Below are positions 7,447 to 16,093 of a DNA stretch of 41,032 nt, one piece after another (positions within the stretch are counted from its first letter, which is position 1; the number at the start of each line of letters is the position of its first letter). The position numbers and the translations under genes were made by a program. The DNA comes from Lachnospiraceae bacterium UBA7060 (GTDB lineage: Bacteria; Bacillota; Clostridia; Lachnospirales; Lachnospiraceae): contig DLAA01000098.1 of NCBI GenBank assembly GCA_002493835.1, positions 1-41,032 of the forward strand, in the 5' to 3' direction. The notes under the pieces are model-generated. The model was not told the DNA's origin and made no database searches. It worked only from the letters and a program-made list of their open reading frames with translations.

Positions 7447-8943
7447 TTATTTGTGCTGCAGCTCTTTCAATTCTTTCGCATGTGTTTCCTCGATGTCCGG
7501 AAAAGCAGAGAGCATTGGTTTCACATTTTCTTTCTTAAGAACTCGCGCCACATAGTTTCTTGTAATATTCATAACGATTGGTGATAGGCTTAAGACGCCA
7601 ATCAGGTTAGGAATTGCCATCAGACCATTGAAGGTGTCGGACAGATCCCATGCCAGTCCCAGGTTCATGGTAGCTCCCACATAGATCATAAGAACGAACA
7701 CGACCTTGTAGACAATCATGGATTTGGTGCCAAAGAGATATTCCCAGGCCTTGGATCCGTAATGGCTCCAGCCAAGCACTGTAGAGAAGGCGAACAGCAG
7801 GATCGCAATGGCGATAAACATGGGACCAATGCTGCCAAATTTGGTGGCAAATGCCTCTCCTACCAGGGCAGAGCCTTCTGATGAGCTTAAGACTGCACCG
7901 GTTTCCAGATCAATGAGCCCCGAGGAGAGCACTGCAAAGGCGGTCAATGTGCACACAACCATGGTATCTGCAAACACTTCGAAAATCCCCCACATTCCCT
8001 GGCGGACAGGCTCTTTGACGTTTGAGCTTGAGTGTACCATAACGGAGGAACCAAGCCCCGCTTCGTTGGAGAAAACGCCGCGTTTCATACCCCAGGTGAG
8101 AGCCATTTTGACGCCGCTGCCAATAATACCGCCTCCCACGGCACGAAGCCCGAAAGCGCCTTTGAAGATGGCGGAGAATACCGCGCCGCACTGGTCTATA
8201 TTTAAAAAGAAGAGTGCTAAGGCGCCGACAATATAGATGATAGCCATAAAGGGGACTAGTTTTTCTGTGACAGAGGCGATACGTTTTAAGCCGCCCACAA
8301 TTACCAACGCAGCCAGAATCAGTAGAGCGATACCGGTCACATAGGCCGGAACGCCAAAAGCAGATTTCATGTTACCAGAGATGGAGTTGATCTGGCTCAT
8401 GTTGCCGATTCCAAAGGATGCCAGTACACAAAAAATAGAAAACAGAACAGCCAGTACCGCGCCGATTTGTTTGAACCCCCTGTAGGAGCCAAGCCCATCC
8501 TTTAAATAGTACATGGCCCCTCCGCACCATTCGTCTCTCTCATTCTTTCGGCGGTAATAAATGCCTAAAACATTCTCGGAATAGTTGGTCATCATGCCAA
8601 AGAAGGCAACGATCCACATCCAGAAAATGGCACCGGGACCGCCTGAGATCAAAGCGCTTGCGACACCTACAATATTGCCTGTGCCGATAGTTGCCGCCAA
8701 GGCTGTGCACAGGGACTGGAACTGGGAGATGGACTGATCTTCCTTATCCGTGTGTTTTGTAATATGTTTGTCACTGAAAATACCACCGATGGTATTTTTA
8801 AACCAGTGTCCAATGTGGGACAGCTGGAAAAACTTGGTCAGTCCGGTCATCAATATGCCCGTGCCGACGAGCAGCACCAGCATGGGAATGCCCCAGACAA
8901 AGCCGTTGATGGCGCTGTTCACGTTTGTAATTACTTCTACCAT
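7447..8943 (-). CDS. Sodium/proton:amino-acid symporter (AGCS family)
   Basis: Inner-membrane transporter of the alanine or glycine:cation symporter family. The 498-residue protein has many hydrophobic segments. Its family signature FQSLCTALAATIGTGNIVGV lies near residue 80, followed by ISGGPGAIFWMWIVAFFGM, WCGGAMYYLKDGLG, MKRGVFSNEAGLGS and a late WSHYGSKAWEYLFG. The start is the ATG at 8943, preceded by GAGGAGGAAGG; a longer frame to 8982 has no such site. A minus-strand promoter is present at 9093-9121. It is convergent with fba. Alanine or glycine is the usual substrate with Na+ or H+, but specificity cannot be read here. Confidence 0.93.
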   Translation of the reverse strand: MVEVITNVNSAINGFVWGIPMLVLLVGTGILMTGLTKFFQLSHIGHWFKNTIGGIFSDKHITKHTDKEDQSISQFQSLCTALAATIGTGNIVGVASALISGGPGAIFWMWIVAFFGMMTNYSENVLGIYYRRKNERDEWCGGAMYYLKDGLGSYRGFKQIGAVLAVLFSIFCVLASFGIGNMSQINSISGNMKSAFGVPAYVTGIALLILAALVIVGGLKRIASVTEKLVPFMAIIYIVGALALFFLNIDQCGAVFSAIFKGAFGLRAVGGGIIGSGVKMALTWGMKRGVFSNEAGLGSSVMVHSSSNVKEPVRQGMWGIFEVFADTMVVCTLTAFAVLSSGLIDLETGAVLSSSEGSALVGEAFATKFGSIGPMFIAIAILLFAFSTVLGWSHYGSKAWEYLFGTKSMIVYKVVFVLMIYVGATMNLGLAWDLSDTFNGLMAIPNLIGVLSLSPIVMNITRNYVARVLKKENVKPMLSAFPDIEETHAKELKELQHK

Positions 8944-9092
8944 AATACCTTCCTCCTCACTTCTTACACAGCCGCCTTCCATAGGCCGTCTTTTTTAACC
9001 TATTAAGGAAAAAAGGCGCAGACATCCGAAGTAAATGTCTACGTCGACGGTTATGGAAGCCTTTTCTTTTTGAATTGTGTTTACGGTATTCA

Positions 9093-9121
9093 AGTATACC
9101 ATATGAACGCATGTATGGCAA
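9093..9121 (-). promoter_or_regulatory. Promoter of the AGCS symporter
   Basis: On the minus strand, TTGCCA (9116-9121) and TATACT (9093-9098) are separated by 17 bases. Transcription would start near 9086, giving a leader of about 140 bases before the symporter start. Confidence 0.65.
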
Positions 9122-9193
9122 GAAAATTGTATACATGGATAATACAAATAATGTCTGCATGTCTAAAACTGTAAAAAGCCCTAAAAAGGGAGG

Positions 9194-9223
9194 ATGCCAA
9201 GTAAAGTCTCCCCTACTTGGCAT
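9194..9223. repeat. 10-bp inverted repeat between abfA and the symporter
   Basis: ATGCCAAGTA (9194-9203) and TACTTGGCAT (9214-9223) form a perfect inverted repeat around a 10-base centre, about 75 bases upstream of the symporter -35 box. Read on the minus strand it is followed by a second small CCCT/AGGG hairpin and T residues. It could be the end of the abfA transcript or a regulator site for the symporter. Confidence 0.5.
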
Positions 9224-9405
9224 TTATTATGAAAAAGTTTTTAATTAATCAGCTGCTTTTTGTCTGCTTCGCTGTGTTGTATCTTATGGTTTTAGTATAC
9301 GTGGCAGAAATGTCTAAATAATGTTTCATAAATGAAGTTTTTTAAAATTAAATATGAACAAATTATGAACGACAGACGTGTCATTTACTGTAAAAGTCTA
9401 AACCT

Positions 9406-10935
9406 TCAATCAGGACTGCGCAGCAAACTGCATGTGTGTTTCATAAGACGAATCACATTCCAGCTTGTCCTCTCAAAGACTGCCTGTAGGAAACCGCCAT
9501 CAATTTTGGAGTTTCCGCCTGATTTCGGAACCACGTTATTGGGATTTTCTTCTGTGTTTATAGCTTTCAAATCATCATTATGCATGACAAGGTGCTCTTG
9601 TATCCGATAGTCTGCATACTGCCGCAGATCCAAGCTTACTTCCATAGCTTCCTCCAGATCCTTGTTGACTGCGAAGACAACTAGTTCTTCTTTCTCTGGA
9701 TTTTCTATAACGACGCAGTCGAGATAGGGGGCCTCGCCATACTGCTTTGCTTCATACACAGGAGATTTTACAATCGTGTTTAAAACAATTCCCTGTCCCA
9801 GAGTAGCAGCATGCATATAAGGATAGAAGATTGTCTGCCTCCATGCGCCAGTATCCGATGTCATAATTGGTGCAATTACATTTACAAGCTGGGCAAGGCA
9901 GCCGATCTTAACGCGGTCTGCATGGCGCAGGATCGTAATGAGCATGCTGCCCACTAATAGAGCGTCCTCAAAATTATAGATATCTTCCAGCTGATGAGGT
10001 TTCTGAATCCATTTTTCAAGATGCTTATCCGCCTCTTCGGAATGAAACCATACGTTCCACTCGTCCAGAGATATGTTAATATTTTTTTTGCCGTGGTGTT
10101 TGCCTTTGATGTAGTCACAGATAGATACAACTGTTGAAATAAACTGATCCAGATCTACACTGCTTGCAAGGAAATTGGCGGAATCATTATCTCTGTTTCC
10201 GTAGTACTGGTGCATGGAAATATAGTCAACTTTGTCGTAACACTCATCCAGTACAGTGGTTTCCCATTCACCGAAGGTGGGCATATGGGAATGGGAGCTG
10301 CCGCATGCAACCAGTTCGATATTTGGATCTAAAATTTTCAGTGCTTTAGCGGTTTCGTGGGCGATTCTGGCGTACTCCCCGGCAGTTTTTTGGCCGATCT
10401 GCCAGGGCCCGTCCATCTCATTGCCAAGGCACCACGTTTTTATGTTATGAGGCTGTTCATAACCATGGGAACGGCGCAGATCACTCATCAGAGTACCGCT
10501 CTTAAAGTTACAGTATTCCAGCAGATTTTTCGCTTCTTGAATTCCACGGGTGCCCAGATTGAATGCCATCATAATTTCACTGCCAGCTTTTTTCGACCAT
10601 TCCACGAATTCATTCAGGCCAAACTGGTTAGACTCCACTACCTCCCAGGCAAGGTCCACTTGGCTGGGCCTTTGATCTTTGGGGCCGACACCGTCCTCCC
10701 AACGATAGCTGGAAACAAAATTGCCGCCTGGATAACGCACGATGGGCACGTTACATTCTTTTACCAACTCCAGTGTATCTTTGCGAAAACCCTGCTCGTC
10801 CGCGAAAGGGCTTTCCGGCTGGTAGATACCTTCATATACTGCTCTGCCCAGGTGTTCTATGAAAGAACCATAGACTCTTTTGTCAATTTCACTTACAATA
10901 TACTCCTTGTCGATGATAACTTGAGATTTCTTCAT
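9406..10935 (-). CDS. abfA: Intracellular alpha-L-arabinofuranosidase, GH51
   Basis: Glycoside hydrolase family 51 enzyme that releases terminal arabinofuranose from arabino-oligosaccharides. The 509-residue protein has RVYGSFIEHLGRAVYEGIY near the N-terminus, RYPGGNFVSSYRWEDGVGP, the acid/base region WCLGNEMDGPWQ, and the nucleophile region ISLDEWNVWF. The beta-sandwich C-terminal domain ends in SWNVIRL. There is no signal peptide, so it acts on imported oligosaccharides. The start is ATG at 10935 after GGAACGGAG; the frame stays open to 10992 without a better site. No arabinose transporter or ara genes are in the window, so it stands alone, with the symporter downstream as the only same-strand neighbour. 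Length and catalytic motifs are intact. Confidence 0.95.
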   Translation of the reverse strand: MKKSQVIIDKEYIVSEIDKRVYGSFIEHLGRAVYEGIYQPESPFADEQGFRKDTLELVKECNVPIVRYPGGNFVSSYRWEDGVGPKDQRPSQVDLAWEVVESNQFGLNEFVEWSKKAGSEIMMAFNLGTRGIQEAKNLLEYCNFKSGTLMSDLRRSHGYEQPHNIKTWCLGNEMDGPWQIGQKTAGEYARIAHETAKALKILDPNIELVACGSSHSHMPTFGEWETTVLDECYDKVDYISMHQYYGNRDNDSANFLASSVDLDQFISTVVSICDYIKGKHHGKKNINISLDEWNVWFHSEEADKHLEKWIQKPHQLEDIYNFEDALLVGSMLITILRHADRVKIGCLAQLVNVIAPIMTSDTGAWRQTIFYPYMHAATLGQGIVLNTIVKSPVYEAKQYGEAPYLDCVVIENPEKEELVVFAVNKDLEEAMEVSLDLRQYADYRIQEHLVMHNDDLKAINTEENPNNVVPKSGGNSKIDGGFLQAVFERTSWNVIRLMKHTCSLLRSPD

Positions 10936-11058
10936 ACTTTTACTCCGTTCCTTTCCCACAGCATGTTTGGCGGCTGGGCGCTGTGATACCACCTGTATAA
11001 GAATAATTCCATTCTATCAGAAACCGCATAAAAAGCCTTGTCTTTTCTTGCGATATAT

Positions 11059-11088
11059 TTGACATTTTTTGCGGAACCTGGATAGAAT
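11059..11088 (+). promoter_or_regulatory. Candidate promoter of the LytTR/GHKL operon
   Basis: A perfect TTGACA at 11059-11064 is followed after 18 bases by TAGAAT at 11083-11088. The leader to the regulator start would be about 180 bases. Confidence 0.5.
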
Positions 11089-11191
11089 ATAATCGTTTAA
11101 GGGGACAGGCGGCTTTGCAGGCAGAAAAAGGCGTGTGGGACAAATTTAACGGCATTTGAAACAGAATTAGCACAAAAGGGGGAGAGAAAAT

Positions 11192-11224
11192 ATGATACAA
11201 TATATCGTGTATATTTTAACATAG
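11192..11224 (+). CDS. Possible leader peptide MIQYIVYILT
   Basis: A ten-codon frame begins at ATG 11192, directly after a strong AGGGGGAGAG ribosome-site sequence, and stops at TAG 11222. The peptide is short and hydrophobic. It sits inside the probable leader of the LytTR regulator gene, 50 bases before its start. It has no recognised relative and could be chance; the support is only the ribosome site and the position. Confidence 0.25.
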   Translation: MIQYIVYILT

Positions 11225-11274
11225 GGGAAAGGAACCGGCAAAGACTGAGCGGATCTTACAAAGGAGAAATACTT

Positions 11275-11991
11275 ATGCGGATAGCTATCTGTGACGACTG
11301 TGTGGAAGATGCCTTGTCCCTTAAAAAATATTTAGACGGACAGGAGGTTGTTATTTATACCGATGCGGAGAGTCTTTTGGCAGACGTAGAAAAGGAAAAG
11401 AAACAGTATGACCTGTACTTGTTGGATATTTTTATCGAGGAATCCATGAGTGGGATTGAGCTGGCGGAAAGACTGCGCAAAACGCAGGAAGAGACTGCCA
11501 TCTGTTTTATTTCCACCAGCAATGAATTTTACAGGGAAGCGTACGATCTCTATGCTGTCCAGTACCTAATAAAGCCTGTACAAGAAGAAAGCATAAAGAA
11601 ACTTTTGCACAAAATACAACAAACCATTGCCCGTGATAATGAGAGAAAACTGATTTACTCGTGGTGGGGAAAAAGCGGGACGATTCCCTACGGAAAAATT
11701 TGTTATATCAGCAGCAGCGGACATACGCTGTCCATTTACTGCACGGACGGGAAAATACAGGAAAGCAGAGGAAAGCTAAACGATCTGGAGCATCAGGTGT
11801 GCGGGGATATTTTTATGCGCTGCCATCAGAGCTTTATCGTCAATATGCGTCAGGTAGAAGGGTTATCGGGTATGGAGCTGACAGTTGCTGGGGAGCGGGT
11901 TCCGGTGTCAAGACGGTATTATGCAGAAGTAAAAAAGCGATATTGGGAGATTTTGTTTGAGGAGGTGGACTGGCAGGATGACAATACTTAG
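11275..11991 (+). CDS. LytTR-type response regulator (AgrA/LytR class)
   Basis: Cytosolic transcription regulator of 238 residues. The N-terminal receiver domain (about 1-120) has the acidic pair CDD, the phosphoacceptor Asp51 in YLLDIF, STS at the switch position and LIKPV with the conserved lysine. The C-terminal LytTR DNA-binding domain (about 130-230) includes GKICYISSSGHTLSIYC and FMRCHQSFIVNMRQV. AAAGGAGAAAT precedes the ATG. Its last 14 bases overlap the kinase gene, so the two are translated together. Such pairs usually respond to peptides or cell-envelope signals. No agrB or agrD-like gene is visible beside it, so the signal is unknown. Confidence 0.92.
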   Translation: MRIAICDDCVEDALSLKKYLDGQEVVIYTDAESLLADVEKEKKQYDLYLLDIFIEESMSGIELAERLRKTQEETAICFISTSNEFYREAYDLYAVQYLIKPVQEESIKKLLHKIQQTIARDNERKLIYSWWGKSGTIPYGKICYISSSGHTLSIYCTDGKIQESRGKLNDLEHQVCGDIFMRCHQSFIVNMRQVEGLSGMELTVAGERVPVSRRYYAEVKKRYWEILFEEVDWQDDNT

Positions 11992-13297
11992 GGATTTATC
12001 CATGTTGTGGTCATTGTTTCATATATTGATCATTTTCATGTTGTTGTACCGTTCTCGCTATCCGCGGAAGAAGACCTTCCTGCTCACTGGGATTATTATG
12101 GGGCCGCTGGGGATTCTGACTGTGGCAGGGCTGGCGCATTATGGGGCAGAGCTTATGGGAAAAGTTTTTATTCTGACACTTACGCTGCCCAGTCTTTTGT
12201 TTTTCTGGTTCATGTCAAAGGATAAAAAGGAAAAATTTTTCTTTACGTTCTGTCTGGCGGATACGGTGGCGTTATGGATTGTTGCAGTGACGAATCTGGC
12301 GGATTTTTATCTCGGAGGACAGAAGTACATCCTGATGCTGGTTGGAAGGCTTGTATTATTCCCGCTGGCAGAATGGGCGGCATACCGGTATTTGAGAAGA
12401 CCTTATATGGAATTACAGGAGTCGGCGGCAGGCGGCTGGGGCCTTTTTGCAGGGATGAGCGCGCTTTACTATGTTCTGCTTGTCATAAGCGCAAATTTTC
12501 CTGTGGTAATAACGAAGAGGCCGCAAGAGCTTCCGGTTTTTCTGATGATTTTGGCACTGATGCCTTTGACCTATGCCACGATCATCACAGCAATGTACAG
12601 GCAGCTTTTGCTGCTTAGGAAGCAGCAAAGCGAGCGGGTGATGCAGGAGCAGAAAAATGCGTTGGAAGCGCAGTTGGACAATCAGCAGAACATCGGAAAG
12701 CTGAGACATGAGATGAAAGATTATACGGCTGCGCTTTCCGACTTGTTAGCAGAGGGAAAAATGGATGAGGCGGCGGCATATCTGGCGCGCGTTGAGGAGA
12801 AAATGGAAACACTGCCAGGGCAATTCTGTGCGAATCCGTACATTAATGCCACGCTTGCATACTATTATCGGAAATTACAGGAGATTTCGGCGGCGTGCAG
12901 AATAGATATACAGGTGGGAGGGGAAACACTGCCTTATATGGAATTGTGCCGTATCCTGGCAAATGGGCTGGATAATGCGTGGGACGCTTCGAGGGCGCTT
13001 GATCAAAGGGAACGGGAAGTTTCTGTGCACATGCGGTATCACAAGGAATATCTGTTGATACGGATCAAAAATCGATGCCGGGACGATCTGAACATAGAAA
13101 AAGGAATGGATGTACCAACGGACAAAAAAGAACGAGGAGATGGTTTCGGACTTTCGGACATACAAGAGACCGCGCAGCAGCTTGGCGGGGATATGGTATG
13201 CTATACGGAAAACGGATACTTTATACTGGCTGTGATGCTGATCCCGACCGTTTCGCAGCAAGTGCGCAGTTCTGATTGGAGGTTTAGCCTTTTATAG
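11978..13297 (+). CDS. GHKL-type sensor histidine kinase (AgrC class)
   Basis: Membrane histidine kinase of 439 residues paired with the preceding LytTR regulator. About six hydrophobic segments fill residues 1-210 with no large outside loop. The dimerisation region follows with KLRHEMKDY, putting the probable phospho-histidine at His244. The ATP-binding domain has the N-box LANGLDNAWDA and GDGFGLSDIQE. I chose ATG 11978, inside the end of the regulator gene, where AGGAGG lies 12 bases upstream; a TTG at 11957 is less likely. The ligand is unknown. The compact membrane sensor resembles AgrC and FsrC, but no cognate peptide gene is seen. Confidence 0.9.
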   Translation: MTILRDLSMLWSLFHILIIFMLLYRSRYPRKKTFLLTGIIMGPLGILTVAGLAHYGAELMGKVFILTLTLPSLLFFWFMSKDKKEKFFFTFCLADTVALWIVAVTNLADFYLGGQKYILMLVGRLVLFPLAEWAAYRYLRRPYMELQESAAGGWGLFAGMSALYYVLLVISANFPVVITKRPQELPVFLMILALMPLTYATIITAMYRQLLLLRKQQSERVMQEQKNALEAQLDNQQNIGKLRHEMKDYTAALSDLLAEGKMDEAAAYLARVEEKMETLPGQFCANPYINATLAYYYRKLQEISAACRIDIQVGGETLPYMELCRILANGLDNAWDASRALDQREREVSVHMRYHKEYLLIRIKNRCRDDLNIEKGMDVPTDKKERGDGFGLSDIQETAQQLGGDMVCYTENGYFILAVMLIPTVSQQVRSSDWRFSLL

Positions 13298-13327
13298 TAA
13301 AAATTCAGAGGCAAAAGGAATGCTATT

Positions 13328-14035
13328 ATGAAAAGACAAAAGACAAACAACAGCGTCTCAAAAAAAGGCTGGATGATTGACGCGGACGGTAATTTGGTGA
13401 TTACTTCGGATGCGGGTATGTCGGATTGGAAAGATAATCGAAGCGCGTACAGGCAGCGTATCATAAGCGTGGAATTACACGACGGCGTGACGGTTATAGC
13501 AAGCGGTGCGTTTGAGAGATGCAGCCAGTTGAAAAGTATAGTGATACCGGATAGTGTGAAAAGGATAGAAGAGAGCGCATTTGAAAACTGCGGCCGCCTG
13601 ACAGATCTCACGATACCGGAAAGTGTGAAAAGCATGGAGTGGGGCGTGTTTTACGGGTGCGGCAGTTTGAAGAAAGTAGAGATACCGGACGGGGTTGAAA
13701 GCATAGAAGACTTTGCATTTTGCGGGTGCGAAAGCATGACGGGTATAAAGCTGCCAGGAAGCGTGACCGGTATAGGAGTCAGTGCGTTTGAAAACTGCCA
13801 AAAGCTAACAGATCTCACGATACCGGAAAGCGTGAAAAGCATAGGGGCTTATGCCTTTTTTAACTGCACCAGCCTGACAGGCATAGAGATACCGGCGGGC
13901 GTGAGGAGGATCGAATGCGGGGCGTTTAAAAATTGTCTGAATCTGACAAGTATAGCAATATTGGGAAAGGAACTGCCACAGATGGGGAACGAGCCTTTTG
14001 AATCAGACGTTCTCCTCCGAAACAAGTTCATATAA
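13328..14035 (+). CDS. Cytosolic leucine-rich-repeat protein (BspA/LRR_5 type)
   Basis: Protein of 235 residues built almost entirely of about seven 23-residue repeats of the form L-x-x-I-x-IP-x-SV-x-x-I-x-x-x-AF-x-x-C, typical of the BspA-like LRR_5 family found in gut and oral anaerobes. A short N-terminal segment (MIDADGNLVITSD) precedes the repeats. No signal peptide, membrane segment or cell-wall anchor is seen, so it should stay inside the cell, unlike most BspA proteins. The gene lies 30 bases after the kinase gene and may be part of that operon. Its 3' end overlaps the end of the convergent hydrogenase-like chemoreceptor gene by 33 bases. Function is unknown; a binding or scaffold role is the usual guess. 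Confidence 0.85.
   Translation: MKRQKTNNSVSKKGWMIDADGNLVITSDAGMSDWKDNRSAYRQRIISVELHDGVTVIASGAFERCSQLKSIVIPDSVKRIEESAFENCGRLTDLTIPESVKSMEWGVFYGCGSLKKVEIPDGVESIEDFAFCGCESMTGIKLPGSVTGIGVSAFENCQKLTDLTIPESVKSIGAYAFFNCTSLTGIEIPAGVRRIECGAFKNCLNLTSIAILGKELPQMGNEPFESDVLLRNKFI
13601..13842. repeat. 35-bp direct repeat pair inside the LRR gene
   Basis: Positions 13601-13635 and 13808-13842 are identical at 34 of 35 bases and encode TDLTIPESVKS in both copies. The spacing of 207 bp equals three 23-codon repeat units. The near-identity at the DNA level points to recent duplication or gene conversion within the repeat array. Confidence 0.85.
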
Positions 14036-15943
14036 TTTTTCGCGTACATTTTTTGTTACTTTTTTAATATCCTCAGACGTTGATGCAATTTCGTGCGTTG
14101 AAGCAACCAGATTTTGGATCCGGCCATCTACATCTTCCACAATCTGAAGCAGTTTGCCGGTATTGTTATGCAGCGTGTCAATCGAAATCCCAATATCTGT
14201 CTTTGTCTGATCACTTTTGCTTACCGTATCTTTGGAGTCTTTGGCAAGCACGTTGATCTGCTCTGCCACCACGGCAAAGCTTTTGCCTGCTTCTCCGGCT
14301 CTTGCTGCTTCAATGGAAGCGTTCAATGCCAGAAGGTTTGTCTGGTTGGCGATAGATATGACGTCCGCATTATTGGTTTCCAGATCTCCCAAGTAATCGC
14401 GGATTCGTTCCAACGAGGTTTGAAGTTCGTATGCAAATGCTGACATTTTCGAGACTGCTTCGGAAATTTCATTGCTTTCCTGCGCATTGACATTACATCC
14501 GTTCGTCATGCCGCTTATATTAACGTCAAGATTTTCAAACTGCTCGTCGATTTCCTTTGACAGAAGTTCCTGTTGTTCTCTTTCGTGCGTACGCAGCGCG
14601 TTCATTTCCTGTGCCAGGCAGTTCGCCTGCGCTTGTTCTTCGACCGCAATATCCTTTACATAATGCACGCAGTTATCCTTGTAATTAAACCCGTTATAAA
14701 TTGCAACCGCCATTTCCGTGCAGTTTTTATATCCACAGCCGCCGCAATTGATTCGCTGCTTTTCCGGAGTCTCTTTTTTCATCTCGGTAAAAATCTGCTC
14801 CAGCTCATTTCTGCTCGGAATCTTTTCTCTGCATTTATCGCTTTGGTCGGTATATGTGCGGATAAAATCGTCAAGGTTCAGGGAGGCAAACGCTTTGTTC
14901 AGGCGTTTCAGCCGCTGCTTTGGCGTAAGCCTCCTCGCCCATGCTGTCCTTTTGTCATTTTTCTTGCTTTTCTGCCTGATCAGTTCGATCGCATAGAACG
15001 CGTCTTCTGTTTTTGCCAGCTCCGCTTCAACCGCGGTTCCGTAAAGACAGCCCGCGCTGCAGTTTAACGCGTCAATGAATAAATATGGTGTATTCCCCTT
15101 TGCGATCCTTTCCTTATTTTCCCTCAGATAATTGTACATATGGCTTTCGCCCTCTACCTGGCGGATAAATACATCTTCCCCCAAAAGCCAGTACACATTT
15201 TCCTTCAGGCCGCCCGGCATTGGATAAATAGACCCAAGCCCGTATTCAATTTCATCACAGGCAGGAGTTCCCTTTATGCCATGAGTTCTCACATATTCCA
15301 TCAAATGGGAAAATGTAACATTGTATTCCACATACCCTCCGGTATTCGGATCATCAATTTCATTTTTCTTTGCAATACATGGACTGATAAACGCCAGCTT
15401 ATCTTTTAATCCCATGTATTTTTTTGCATAAATTGCGCTGCACATCATAGGGCTGTGAATCGGCATCAATCTAGGAAGAAGCTCCGGAAGATATTTTTCA
15501 ATGTATCCTACAACTGCTGGGCAGGGCTGGGAAATACCGCCGGTAAAATGGTATTTCTGAATATAATTTATGTATGCCCATGTTGTAATGTCGGCTCCGT
15601 AAGATACGCTTAAAATGCGGTTTACGCCCAGCTTTTTTAACCCGCCGAGAACCGTTTCATATTCGTTGTAATAATTCGCCTTAAATGCAGGCGCTAAGAT
15701 AATTGAAATCTTTTCGCCTTTCTTTAAATCTGCAAAAAAACGTTCGGTGTCATCTGTGTACCCTCTTGCATGGTGCTCACAAACATCAAAGCAGGCACCA
15801 CATGCAACGCATTTATCCTCATCAACCTCTATTACATTTTCGCCATTTCTCTTCTTTGCGATATTGGCTCCCTTGCAGCTACATGCCCCTATGCATCGGT
15901 TACAGCCTACGCAGGCATCTGTCGTAAACACAAGTTGTCCCAT
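14003..15943 (-). CDS. Soluble [FeFe]-hydrogenase-like chemoreceptor fusion
   Basis: One 646-residue frame joins four parts. Residues 1-60 are a two-cluster ferredoxin (CVGCNRCIGAC and CVACGACFDVC). Residues about 75-325 match the H-cluster domain of [FeFe]-hydrogenases: the four cluster cysteines are placed as Cys141 (SQPCPAVVGYI), Cys189 (ISPCIAKKNE), Cys295 and Cys299 (NCSAGC). The catalytic TSCCP motif is changed, so the proton-transfer cysteine is Pro140. Residues about 398-426 form another Fe-S motif (CGGCGYKNC and Cys425). Residues about 440-646 are a methyl-accepting signalling domain with the tip sequence NQTNLLALNASIEAARAGEA. There is no membrane segment or signal peptide. It resembles the sensory hydrogenases linked to chemotaxis. 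It probably senses H2 or redox state and feeds CheA/CheW; none of the che genes is here. AAGGAGG precedes the ATG. Confidence 0.9.
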   Translation of the reverse strand: MGQLVFTTDACVGCNRCIGACSCKGANIAKKRNGENVIEVDEDKCVACGACFDVCEHHARGYTDDTERFFADLKKGEKISIILAPAFKANYYNEYETVLGGLKKLGVNRILSVSYGADITTWAYINYIQKYHFTGGISQPCPAVVGYIEKYLPELLPRLMPIHSPMMCSAIYAKKYMGLKDKLAFISPCIAKKNEIDDPNTGGYVEYNVTFSHLMEYVRTHGIKGTPACDEIEYGLGSIYPMPGGLKENVYWLLGEDVFIRQVEGESHMYNYLRENKERIAKGNTPYLFIDALNCSAGCLYGTAVEAELAKTEDAFYAIELIRQKSKKNDKRTAWARRLTPKQRLKRLNKAFASLNLDDFIRTYTDQSDKCREKIPSRNELEQIFTEMKKETPEKQRINCGGCGYKNCTEMAVAIYNGFNYKDNCVHYVKDIAVEEQAQANCLAQEMNALRTHEREQQELLSKEIDEQFENLDVNISGMTNGCNVNAQESNEISEAVSKMSAFAYELQTSLERIRDYLGDLETNNADVISIANQTNLLALNASIEAARAGEAGKSFAVVAEQINVLAKDSKDTVSKSDQTKTDIGISIDTLHNNTGKLLQIVEDVDGRIQNLVASTHEIASTSEDIKKVTKNVREKLYELVSEENV

Positions 15944-16093
15944 ATTCGTTTTCCTCCTTGCGGTACATAATTACCCATATACCTATATATCTTTTCGGGA
16001 ATAAAATCCATCGAAATGGAACAGATCGCAATTTTTGAGGTATATATTGCAGTCGTTCTTTTGTGTGGCTGCGGTGCCGTAAAAAGTAATAGG

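Larger units (their letters stand above)
8944..9405. other. 462-bp intergenic region between symporter and arabinofuranosidase genes
   Basis: This gap holds the symporter ribosome site and promoter (9093-9121) and a 10-bp inverted repeat (9194-9223). Bases 9224-9405 are AT-rich, and I see no coding frame or RNA gene there. A short TTCAT/ATGAA repeat followed by T residues near 9327 could weakly stop plus-strand transcripts. Confidence 0.5.
10936..11274. other. Divergent intergenic region, abfA to LytTR regulator
   Basis: This 339-bp gap contains a plus-strand promoter candidate at 11059-11088, a possible 10-codon leader peptide at 11192-11224 and the ribosome site AAAGGAGA of the regulator gene. 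I found no clear minus-strand promoter for abfA; a TAGAAT-like -10 near 11012 lacks a convincing -35. Confidence 0.45.

Noticed and set aside
15944..16093. A flagellar sigma-28 promoter before the hydrogenase-like receptor
   Set aside because: No TAAA...GCCGATAA-type sequence was found here, nor before the second receptor at 30399, so chemotaxis-regulon control cannot be claimed from promoters.
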